Positions 33,681-45,600 of a DNA stretch of 64,000 bases are shown piece after piece (position 1 is the stretch's first letter; each line of letters begins with the position of its first letter). This DNA is from Aplectana chamaeleonis. Lineage: Eukaryota > Nematoda > Chromadorea > Rhabditida > Cosmocercidae. The notes under the pieces are model-generated. The model was not told where the DNA came from. It did no database searches and was given only the letters and a program-made list of their open reading frames with translations. The stretch covers positions 496,001 through 560,000 of the forward strand of contig JAPDOI010000139.1 in assembly GCA_029168955.1 (NCBI GenBank). Reading direction: 5' to 3'. A program made the position numbers and the translations under genes.

Positions 33681-36600
33681 GTAATATGATTTCTGTGGTT
33701 TACTGTTTTCCTACACGTTTTAAAATTGTTATCCTTTGCCATATTTAGTCAGACGTGTTGGTCATTCATGTTACAGCAGGTTTGAGCAGGCCTTTGCGCC
33801 AATTTCATGCAGAGACACGACCCCCCTTGTTGACTGTTGTGTACGGGACACAATCGGCCTGCAAAAATTTATTCCCAAAAGGTTGCCACACGCAGGTGGC
33901 TAGGCAAAATGTACAGCAAGAATAACAGTGAGTAGTGAGGCGAGTGGTTGGCTGCTCGGCGTCGTAGTGGTGGTCTGGCGTCGAGACGTCGTGGAGTGGT
34001 GGTGCAGGAACGGAGTGGTAGTGGTAGACGAATCCCAATTGGATCTGTAACAGTGCGGCGGCAGGGGTTTATATAGCGAGGTGGGTGGTCTGTGATTGGC
34101 CGGTTTTCGCGCCTAGATCAAAACCCACCCACATGGTGATCAGTCGATAAATCAACTCATGTTTGATCTCCCATCACAACATTGACCAAAAGCTCCACGA
34201 CCCCTCCCCTGAGAATAAAAATTTCTCTAGCCTTATTTGTGTGATTAACTAAAAAGTTTGAAGTGCATACTTCCACGAAATTGACTATTTTGAAGAAGAC
34301 TTACTTTTGCTCCAGAATTTCTACGACACCATATTTTTATTTTTCCCAAAAATTCCCCCAATTTTTTACGACCTCTCCCCCCCCCCCGTTGCGCCAACTC
34401 GCAACTCTGCTCAACCCTGTGTTACAGGCTACAAAAGGGCGACATCGATTTGGTTCCTGCGCGTGCTGGTGCAGAGCGAAGGTTAGAGACAGTGAGAGAG
34501 CGGAGGGCAGACGAAGGCTGTGGCATCGCGCGCGCCGCTCGCGCCTCGATTGATGTGAATTACGACGTTTTATAGAGGGTAACTAGTCTTTATATGGCCT
34601 ACATTGGAAGAACTTTGACTCATAAATCGGGGGGGGGGGGATAAGGGTAAATCCAGACAAGAAAAAGCGAGTGGCGAAGCGAATTTGTGACACACAGTAG
34701 TTTCAAGCTGCATGATTGTGAAAATGGAAGAAATGCGATTTATTGGACTTGAAAAAAAAACTTTTGCGGAATCATCCTCAGCTGGGATTGTTGTCAGGAA
34801 GCATTGTGGAACGTAGTTTATTTTGATTTTTTGGGACACTCGCTGGAAGGAGTAGATGTATCCTTGAATGTGATTAGCTTATTTCAGGCGATGAATGTTC
34901 CTCAGTGGGTTCTTCTGCTGTTCCGTCATTTGGGGATGATTCTGAGGGGAGTAGTGAAGATTCTGAAATGATGGATGACGGATCGAGTGGATCTGGATGG
35001 CGAGAACGAAAGAAGGTTGGCGTATTGGATCACTAAACTTCCTACTCATTGTAAACTCAGTATATTTCGAATTAGTAGGAGTTGATGCTCATAAAGTTTG
35101 TTTTCAATGACAGGGTTAATGATAAAAACCCTTTTTGTATTCTGTAAGAAAGGGAAATTTATGGCAAAATTGTAAATACAGAGCATTTTAAAGGACTGAA
35201 TTGATGGGAGATAGGGTCCGGCGCGTCGTTGTGTCGGGCCAGGCTCAGGCTTACGGTGTGACGATTAAAAAATTTTCCTCCTACCGTACCGAGCAGATTT
35301 TTTTTTTGCAAAAAAAAACCGGCGGTTTGCAGCAATTTTGCGCGCACAAAGCGCCGCATAGCCATAACTTGTTTCGGAGCCCTCCGGCTTCAATTTTGAT
35401 GTCATGTTCAAACAGCTTTCAACGAGTACCATACATAACTGAGTCAATACCAGAAATCAATCGAAAATTGTCCGATTTTGCTGAAAAATCGTTTAAAAGC
35501 ATTATTCGGAAGAGACCACTCGAACTGGTTAACAAAAAGGGTTAAAGTCACATCCTCGCTGAAAAAACGCCGCACCGGATGCTATGCCTTACCCTGTGTC
35601 GGCCATCGTCGGAGCTACCACCAGTAGCCTTCTTTTTCTTCTCATTTGCAGCCACCAAGCGGATTTTGTCATAGGTTCAGGAGGTGGGCGACCAACGCTG
35701 GATTCGTTGATAGGCTCATTGTAGTTGAAGTTCTGGGTCCCTTCGGGCAATTGAGTAAGTGCGCGGTACTGTGTCCGGGGCTACCAGAGAGACATGCTAC
35801 TGTCAATTTTGTGAACGTAGGGCATAAGCAATATTGAGTCATCACAGCGCGACTAGGCTGCTAATATAGGGATCAGGGCCTTCTTTTCAAGATGTCCACT
35901 AGCGAACTGTGCATGCTACTCGCGCAAGAGACGGAGCCTCTCTTGATTGGAGTTGGTTCATTTCCGTACATTAACTTCGTTTGGGAAATAGGGGAATGGC
36001 ATCCAGAGTTATCTTTTTCTAATGGATTGGAATACTCTTCTCGCCGGATGAGTGGGCTGCTTAAAGGCAGTGTTCACGATAAATTTCACTTCCGATTTCT
36101 CCACTGTTTACGGAAGGTCTGGTGCCCTACATAGCAAGGCATGGTTGAAAAGGACACGAAAGACGCGTTTTTGAGCAAAAATAGGCCCTCTCTTGTTTAC
36201 GTTGATTTTTGAGCGTGGAGGAATTGATCGCTAGAAGGATGATACCTATCAGTGCAATGAAGCGATCAGCTCACTTATCAGGGCTTGCCTGACTTGATTA
36301 TTTTTGTAATCTGAGTCTTCATTTGTTCATATTTAGGGGGCGGATCTGGAGCACGGGGTGGTTCTGGTACACCAAACGCTTGTTTGCAGCAGTTATTTTG
36401 CTGCTCCTGGCTCGTTTTCTACCGTTCTTTCAACACTGGGAGCCTAGAATCCTTCTCGCCTATCATTTCACTGTGGAAAGTCAACGAGGATGATCATCGT
36501 GAATGCTGCCTTCAAGAACTCAAATAAACGTCTGCTGTGTCTGGATTTGGCAATGCTCCTTAACTGGCAAGACGGGGCCTCCGCAAGTAGATGCTCGGTT

Positions 36601-39600
36601 GGAGAGCTTTTGCGCAGTCAGTGGCTATTCTTGAAGTAGCTTTCTGAAATAGTAAGATTCCCTGTATCTCGACCCAGAAAATGTCCGACACGTTGTGCTG
36701 GCTGACAGGTGCAGCGTACTCCAGAGCAGACTGTAGTATTGCTCTTCAAGTCGTCAAGATTGTCTCTCTGATGCCACCCCAGGATGTTCCTCACAAAGCT
36801 CTAAAGACATTAAAGGCATCGTTCGCGCTGAAAACCGATTTTGATTTTTCAGGCTCAATTTCATGAATGAGCCGGTGGACCACGTCGGTGAAGTTTTGCG
36901 CATCAAAAACATATGAATCTGAAGTTAGAGTGGTTCAAAATCAGGATCCGCCACCAGTTTTCACCAACCATCTAGCACAAGGAACAGAAGCGCCATCACA
37001 GACGCAGATGATTCAGCATTTGAAATTTTTAATTCGGGAAATTCCAAAATCCAAACATGCCCAATGGATACTTCTTTTTTTAGAATAAGTTCCAGTGATG
37101 TTAGAGAAATTTACAAACTTATCAAGTTTAAAGCAAAAACACATCCGACTTTGTGAAAAAACACTTTCGACGTATTGCACCAGATACACCGAAATTGACG
37201 GAGGAGTGGGAAGTGAATAATTCGAGACGTTCTAAAACTAGTTTTTTTTGTGAAAGTTGATGGTTTTGTGGAGTCATTCCATTCTTATTCTGTATGTCAG
37301 AGAAAACACAAAAGCATGAAAAATGTGATACGGTTTTTTTGCGCGTACGATGCCTTTAAGCTTTGTCTTGAAAACTGCTTGTTTCTGTTCAGCGTTTTTG
37401 TGAAGCTTCAGCGATGGTTCGAGAGTAGGCCAAGCAGATTGGGAAGTCTCGGTGCCGGCAAAAGGGCATTATCTTATGACAGTGTGGGCGCTGTGTTCCT
37501 TAGGATGTGTTGTAAACCCCTATACAGAAGATATTGCGTCAGAAAGTGTGAGCATCATGCTATAAAGGGGGATCTTCAGCCCGACGAGATTGTCTCTGGC
37601 AGCTACCTGTAAGTCACGGTCCTGGCATATATTGGTAATGAAATTAGCTTACATAATAATCTTTATGTTCTGGAAGGCTCTGGTAAGCTGGACGAGGGCA
37701 GGTAACAGATTTCTTGCGCGACACCGAACTTCAGTAGTTCCTCGGATAACAGTCGCAGCTTAACAGAGTCAAATGCTTTGGTCAGATCAAGGGCAACGGC
37801 CACTGTTCTTAGGGGCCTCTTAGTTTTGTATCCATTGATTGCATAACTTACTATCCTCAATAGGGTAGTGGTGCTAGAGTGAAGTTTTCTAAACCCATTT
37901 TGATGTTGGTGTTGTTCATTCTGCTCCGCCGGGTCCCTTACGATTACTTTTTTTTCGGCTATTTTCACGACATTTGAAAATAAGCTTATAGAGCGATAAC
38001 CCATTGACGCACTTTGGGGCTTGCCTGGCTTTGGCAGTGGTACCACATTGGCCGTCTTCAATGCTTTGGTGTCGGTGGGGGGACACCTTCTGATTCGATA
38101 GCCTCCGAGTTCTGCATAGAATCGATAGCCTTCTCCACTTGCGTAGGTGTGAAGGCTTCAGTAGCTTTCATGAGCGGCAAACGGCTCAGTTCTCTAACGG
38201 TGACTCTGTTCTGCACCCCTCGCATGGTTGGTTTGATGAAAAAAATTTGCGATTAGTCCAAAACTAATCATTTTTTGATGCAACTGTCATAGGCTAAACT
38301 TCTGGGGAAAGGTGAGAAGGTCGACAATAGCTTGTGTTGCAAACTTTGCATTCTTTTTCAACCGCTCTGATTTCAGAGCGGGTTTGTGGAGCTCACGGCG
38401 TCATCTGAGATGCTGCGAATCCGGTTTCCCTTTCAATCCATCAGTGTTCGCCTTGCTGACTTCCTTTGTCTTCAAGAAAATGTGAGTTTTGTTTCATATC
38501 TTGTCATTGATAAAGATATTACATTAATATTATAAGAGGCTGTCGCTTCGCCGTTCTAAGTGGACTGAAGCCAAATGTTTAGTAAATTTTCGTAAGATCA
38601 AACGAGGCTATGCCAAACATTCGGAACCCTGCTTTTGATTTGAGAACATAAATGAGGTTACAGTCAAGGCGCCTGACTTATGTCTAAGAATTATGAACAG
38701 TAGGAGCCCTATAGCGTTTTTTTTTCAGGACCTGTTGAACGATACTATTGTAGATTTCTATCTGAACCATGTTGTCGAGCATATTCTTCCTGATGAACCG
38801 TAAGTTTTCGAAGGGACACTCCTGAAAACCACAATCTTTATGTTTAAATTGAGTGCGGCGTTCAGTAATGCTCATAAATGAATTCAGCAAGGTAAATAAC
38901 CTCTGTTCACTTGTTTCTATAACAATAGCATAATATTGTAATATTTTATTTTAAATTGTCACATTATTCGCCGTTCGGAAATGATAGGGACACTATTAAA
39001 AACAAAAATTATCAAACAAGTAATGAACAAAACGTACACATACATGAAATCTAATATGATAGCGCACCTCCAGAGTTGGAAATTAATTTAATTTTTCTAT
39101 TCGGCATAGGGGGGTGTGTATACAAGTCTGTTGGTACCTGCTCGTTGGTGCCCCTGCTTCTACTGAACCCAGCAGACGTTTGAGTGTACACAGGGAACGT
39201 TCGAGCGATATAGCGTGCACAACTATATCGCGAAAGTATCCCGCACATTGCATAAAGGTGTCGCCGTCCGGCACACCAAGGCCTCTGGTCCATAACACCA
39301 TAGGATCCGTACCTAGGGAGTTCATGGAGTCTTTGGTCACAAGCCACAGTTTCGCCACCCTGAACTGTCGATCCCTGTCGAGTGATATCCAAAAAACTGC
39401 GCTATCCAGACTTCTGAGCTATTTCCATGCACCGTTTGCTGCTTTGCAGGAAACCCGCCTCAAGGATAGACCTATCATCAGCGTCGGAGAGTACACCATC
39501 TACTGCGGTAACGCTCACGATAGGAGAGTGGGTCACTGTGCAATAGCTGTAAGGAAGGATTTTAATGGTATGGTCAAGGAGTTTGGCTCAACGTCGTGCC

Positions 39601-42600
39601 GGAATGCATTCGTACGACTGCGAGATCACAGAGGATTCAATCTGTCGATAGTGAGTGCTCATGCGCCCACTGAAACCGCCGAAAACAATTCGAAGGATGC
39701 GTTTTATGAGGAACTCAATACGTTGCTGGCCAGGATACCTTGTCAACATGCTGTTGTCGTGGGGATTGACGCAAATGCGAAGTGGGGCTTGATCAGGAAT
39801 CCGAAGTACTCGGTAAATGGTTCTACCCAGTGGAGCAAACATCGGACAATGGTTACCGCCTTGTCGACTTTTGTGAACGCAGCGGTCTGATTAATGCATC
39901 GACATTCAAGAGGAATCATCGCCGCCATCAGCTTACGTGGCAGGGACCAACCCAGCTATATCCAGAAGAGCAGCGGAAGCGGAAGATGACAACTTTGAAA
40001 CTACAGCTTGACTATGTCTTGACGAGGAATATTCCAGTATCGGACATTCGAAGATCTAGAGCTGTGTGGGATGTCGCATTCGATTCGGATCACCGTCCTG
40101 TTCTGTTGAACTTCACTGCGAGGATTCATAAGAGGAAGCGAGGGGCTCAGCCTCTCCAGAGGATTGACATGACAAGTCTCAGAGATGAAGAGTGCAGAAG
40201 GAATTTCCGACAACGCGTTTCTATTCACATCGGAGTACGGACTAAGAAGAAACTTTGCGACGCGGATTCTTCTGTCAAGTGCATCCAGGACGCTTCGAAA
40301 GAGGCACTCCCCGTCGTACAGCCTGAGAAGAAGTTCGCCTACGTCTCAGAAGAAACAACATCTACCTACAACAGAGTATGTGCTCTCCGAACTGCAGGAA
40401 TCTTCGTGGGGGAGAAGCGTCTGAGGAGGAAGTTGCGTCGGGAGCTTCAAAGTGACCGCGAACGAGGGTGGACGTGTAGAGCTAAGGAATTCGAGAAGGC
40501 TTGGGAGGAGAAGAATCCGAGTAAAGCCTACACGTTGCTGCGACAGTATAGCGGGAAGATGAAGAGATGTTCTCCTGTCTTGAACACTACCAATGGAGTT
40601 GCATTTGGTGATGCGACGCTGCCAATATGGAAGGATTACTTTAGTTTACTACTGAATCGTCCAGCGCCATCAGTACCTGAGCTCCCGCATGTTCAGAGAG
40701 CACATTACGATGTCAGTGAGGAACTGCCGACAGAGTCTGAAGTTTTGGATTGTGTTCGGAAAATGAAAAATGGAAAGGCAGGTGGAGATGACAACATCAC
40801 TGCTGAAATGCTGAAAGCTCTTCCTCCGTCTGGGATTCGTGAAATGACCAACACCATCCGTGCTACATGGATGAGCGAAAGGATACCTGATTCGTGGAGA
40901 CATGCTATCATCGTACCTCTTCACAAGAAGCTATCCGTGACGGATCCTAAGAACTACAGAGGAATCTCTCTACTTCGTGTCATGTACAAGGTTTTAGAAC
41001 GTATCATTCTCGAGCGACTTATCAAACATCGTGAAAGAACGACCAGAAATGAGAAAGCCGGTTTTCGACCTGGGAGATCGACCATCGACCAAGTGTTCGT
41101 CGTGAGAAGAGTAATTGAATCGTGGCAGCGGTATTCGAAGCCATTACAGCTTGCTTTTCTGGACTTTGAAGCCGCGTTCGACTCTCCTCATCGTGATCGA
41201 TTGCTCAATGCTCTGCGAGCAGATGAAGTCCCGGAAAAGTATGTTCGGTTAATCGAGGACATGAACAAAGGAACAACAGCAGCAGTTCGTACACCTGTCG
41301 GATTTACGTCAGCTTTCGAGGTGAAAACAGGAGTAAGGCAAGGAGCCGTTGCAGGACCTTTTCTTTTCAACTTCACCATTGATGACATCATGCGTAGAGT
41401 TGCAGAACAGTTTCCTGCGGATGTGATCCTAACACCATCAGGACGCTCCCTTGTCGACCTGGAGTACGCCGACGACATTGTGTTATTCGCTGAAAGCAAC
41501 GCAAAACTGCAAAGGATTGTGAACCTCGTTTCGAAGTATGCCGCAGCCTATGGACTTCGTCTTCGTCCCGACAAATGCAAGCAGATGTGGGTCTCTCAGA
41601 GGCCTTCAACGGGAGTTTGTGTGGACGGGCAACGTATCGAACTGGTGGGCGATTTCTGTTATTTGGGCTGTTTGCTGAAGAACGATGGTAGTCATGCAGC
41701 GGGTATTCGACAACGATGTGCGAAAGCTACGTCTGCATTTAATTCTCTAACCAAGTGTTTGTGGTCTACCACCATCGCGATGGAAGTCAAGTTGCGCGTC
41801 TACCTATCCGCTATTCGCCCTATCATGATGTACGGATCGGAGACGTTGGCAGCACCGAAGACGCAGATGGAAAGGTTGGATTGCACGGAGAGGAAGCTTT
41901 TTAGGCGTTTGCTTGGATATTTCTGGCCGCGTTTATGCCATAACGAAGACCTTAACTAGGAAATCGACGCAGTACATCAACGCTTGACATGAGGGAGGTG
42001 CCAGCATCTCCTAACGCCATCTCAAGCAGCAATGGAAAGTCGACTTCGACTGCTCGGGCATATACTAAGAAGAACGCCGGATCGTCTCGTACAACATGCT
42101 CTAAGAATGCTTCCAAATCCTGTCTGGAAACGGCCACCTGGGCGTAGGCGAAAGTTCTGGACGGATGTGGTTAAAGAGGATTCGAAGTCACTCGGCATCG
42201 AAAGACAGTTCAGGCGCGATGTTTCGTTTCGCAGGAAATGGAGTAGTGACAGCTGGATGGAAGTGTTCAAATTGTGGCGGAAGACCGTGAAAAATGGACA
42301 CGGCTGACTACTAGGACGGCACACCTCGGTGAAGATGCGGAATGACCGCGTCAGGTGAAAGCCAACCGATTAAGTCAAAGTCAATTCGGCATAGAAGTGA
42401 TCAAATTGGATATCACATTTTTATCCAAGTTTCTCCAGGCTTCGAGTACAGCGGCCTTTAGCTCCTCTATGGTCCCATACTGCTTGTTATTCGCGTAAAT
42501 CTGGCGCACAATTATGCCCCAGATATTCTCTATCGGGTTGCAGTCAGGACTACACGCGGGACATTCCATCACGCAAACGCGGGTTTGTTGAAGGCACGCA

Positions 42601-45600
42601 TTTGTGGATCTGGAGCAGGGTTGAGCAGGCCGTTGCGCCAATTTTCGGCGGGGCTACGACCCCTTTCCCCGTTGAGCGAAAATTCTGGAAAACTTCCGAA
42701 ATTCTTACGACCCCCCTCCCGAGATGAAATTCCTTAAGCTTTTCAAACCAGAAAAAGCTGGAAAAATTTTTAAGGTGTGGTAGAATTCGATCAAATCATA
42801 CGAACCCCCCCCAATTTCATTTTTTTGAAAAAATTTTATATCATTATACGACCCACCCCTTGCGCCGAGTCGCAACTCCGCCCAACCCTGATCTAGAGAC
42901 ATGTACCGCAGCGTTATCTTGCTGGAAAATGTAGCGTTGACGCCTGTTTCTTGTGAAGAACGGCAGAAGATGCGCACGCAATGTTTCTTGATACTCCGAA
43001 TCCATCCGACACGAAGTGAAGGCGATTTCGAAAACACCTTCACTGCAGAATGCTCCCCAACACAGCAGCGAACCGCCTCCGAAATTTCTTCGACTAAATA
43101 CCATCGGATCCCTGCGAAGATATCTCCAGTACCATCGAGCACCGTCAGGTCCATCAAGGTTAAACTTCTTTTCGTCGGAGAAAATTACCTGGTACATGTC
43201 GCCTTTATCTTTTTAAATTTTATCGGGTTTTTTTAGAGAATTCCTTACTTTTGACCAGTCTGTTGCCATGTTGTTCCTTGCAAACCGGAGTCGAGCTACT
43301 TTGTGGGCTTCTGAGCGTGATGGAGCCTTCTTCATCACTTGGCGGACGATGTTTTCATCTGCGTTTACGACGCTCCAAACAGTAGTCTTCGACACATTGA
43401 GCGACAACTGAGTCCTCACTTGGTTGAGAGACAGACTACGGTTTGAGCAGAGTCGGCTTATCCTCCGTGCATCCCTGTCGTTGATCTTTCTTGGGCGTCC
43501 AGGACTCTTTGCCAAGCCGTAGGAGTCTGGATCTCGTAGGAACTTGCTGATGCACTTGGGAGAACGTCCGAGCTGGGAGGCAATTCGACGTTGGCTCAGC
43601 CCGGCAGCGTTGAGGGCACGTATTTGCTCTGAAACTCGCTCGGGAGTCGCCTCTAAGAAAAGTTAGAGTTGCCTAGTTACATCGAGGCATCTCCCGTCGG
43701 ATCCGCCCTTGTCTTGCCTCATTTTGGTGAAATTTCCCCCCTAGTTGGTGAAAAAGTGGGGCGATTTGAGAGATTAATGTGGGGCGATTTTAGAGACTAA
43801 GCGAATGGGGTGCTGTATCGCCTTACTTTCGCCCCATTTTCGCCTCAGTTCTTCCCATAATAGGGGTCCCGTAGTGAAACTGGCGGTACCCACTGTAGGC
43901 ACTTTCTCAAAACAAGAGCTTTGAATGATAATAAGTTTATTAACGATTACTACAGTAACACCAAAAAAGCTAACAATAAGTCTAGAAACTTCAACAGACG
44001 TAATAAGGACAACAATCTTACAGCCATACCCATATGGCACCGAGGGAACTACACATAATGGACCGGTAAACAGCATACCCAACAGGGTATTCATCGTTAT
44101 GAGCTCGAATATAGTTGAACGCTTTACGGACAGAAATTAACATTCTTAGGATCGGACACTTAGGCTGTACAATACCCGCACTAATTTACTCAAAAAAGTG
44201 GCGAATTCGTGACTTTTCGTCATAACTCGGCTCAAAGTGACCCGTTCGGGGAGCTATGGGCATATTTGGAATAAGCATCGAGAGCTATTCATTTTGAGCA
44301 TACACATTGCTTGACCTGCAAACAAGGAATATAGGGTTAACAGAGAAATTGAGTGAACGAAAACATCACCGACTTCCCGTTCTCAGCTCAAACGGGACCA
44401 ACCCATCTGGGACTTGGCCTACAACTTTACTTTCTGGTCCTCTTTCAAATAAGCATTGCTGCAGCCCAATCCGGAAAAGTCGATTTTTTCCATTCACGTG
44501 TGCCAAGTCCATTCTTGCTTCAAACGGGACCAGGTCAAGAGACTTTTGTGGTCAAAATGAAGAGCTCTCGATGCTGATTGCAAATATGCCCCTAGCTCCC
44601 CGAACGGGTGACTTTGAGCAGTATTATGACGAAAAGTCGGCAAAGTCGCGAATTTGTGACTTTTGCGGCTTTTTCGAAAAAAATAATGCGGGTATTATAG
44701 AGTATATCAATTGAATGAAAATTTCGAATAGTCTTATAAACGAATTATTCAAAAAAAATTGACTATTCCGAATAGTCGAATAAACAAAATATTCGAAAAT
44801 TTGACTTCTCCGAGTTGTGCCTGGGACCTCGTAATATAAAGTCTTTCTTGCTCTAATGAGTCCGAGCGGAGCAAGCTGCGGAGCGATCGGTCATGGCAAG
44901 ATATAGCACTGATTAGGAGACTTCGACATTATAGATCCGATCAACATCACTTCGAACTGCTTAAAATAAGGGAGAAACATACTGAATGCTGGCGACTTGA
45001 GTAGAAGTTGAACACGTGTGTAATATTCACTCTGGCGGAGCGGTGTTAATAAAACGTTAAGTCCGGTTTTCAAAAAAAAAAAAGATCCGAAATTTCGAAG
45101 CAGTGTCGAGAAAAGTTACTAAACTTTGAACGAAATTTGAAAAAATTTCAAAATTTCGAGCTACTTCCGAAAAGAATCGAAATTTCGATTTATTTCGAAA
45201 TTTGTTCGTTCGACCTCCGGAATTTTGAGAGTTTTTCCAATTCCGTTCGTTCGAATTTTTTTCGTACGGGTTTTTTAAATTTTTTGTTCATTTTTCGTTT
45301 GTTCGAAAACCTTTCGAACGAAAAAATTTCGAATTTCGTTCGTTCGACATTTTTTCGAAACTGTACAATAAGAGTACATAGGTATTTCATTCTTGAAATG
45401 CACCTTTTTGTTCGCAAAAACACTCAAAATGTGCGCGCGCAAAATTGTCAAACACCCTTCAAAAATGCTTGAGTCCTAACTCAAAAAAAAACTAAAGCTG
45501 TGAATTTTTGGACAGAAACAATAAACAAATTACTAGGGTGAACGAAAACATAGAACGAAGAATATCTGATCAACAGGAGAACCATCCCAAAATCCATCCG

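Larger units (their letters stand above)
35640..38100 (-). mobile_element. Decayed CR1/Jockey-group LINE antisense in Ulp intron 2
   Basis: Collinear pieces: zinc-motif end (35640..36060), RT C-terminal part (36516..36809 and 37360..37600), and the RT palm (37663..38061) with VPLPKPGKP, NGFRKLHSSTTTLL and VALDLTKAFDSV. It is related to the copy at 27940..28985. Two TTAA MITEs interrupt it. Frames are badly broken. It runs opposite to the host gene. Confidence 0.7.
39110..42383 (+). mobile_element. RTE-type LINE, copy 3, full length
   Basis: 3274 bp flanked by the 11-bp duplication ATTCGGCATAG (39099..39109, 42384..42394). The 3' end ACCGATT is followed by a TAAGTCAAAGTCA tail. It has the longest 5' end of the four copies together with copy 4. 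It was inserted inside the coding sequence of the Tc3-like transposase, 15 codons before its stop. Confidence 0.93.
39051..43730 (-). pseudogene. Tc3-like transposase, split by two insertions
   Basis: A DDE transposase that would cut and paste the element. Down the - strand: paired-like helix-turn-helix (43690..43515: LSQRRIASQLGRSPKCISKF, SPGRPRKI), second HTH (43515..43255), a probable intron (about 43205..43250, GTAAGG..), first Asp in VIFSDEKKF and second Asp in FQQDNAAVH (43197..42899), then the hAT MITE, then SPDCNPIENIWG with the third acidic residue (42607..42395), then RTE copy 3, then the last 15 codons with stop (39098..39051, GGALSY). Not functional. Confidence 0.85.

Noticed and set aside
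44810..44880. Hammerhead-like core CTAATGAGTCC
   Set aside because: The core needs CTGANGA and a downstream GAAA with pairing stems; these are absent here and in the copy at 14.8 kb.
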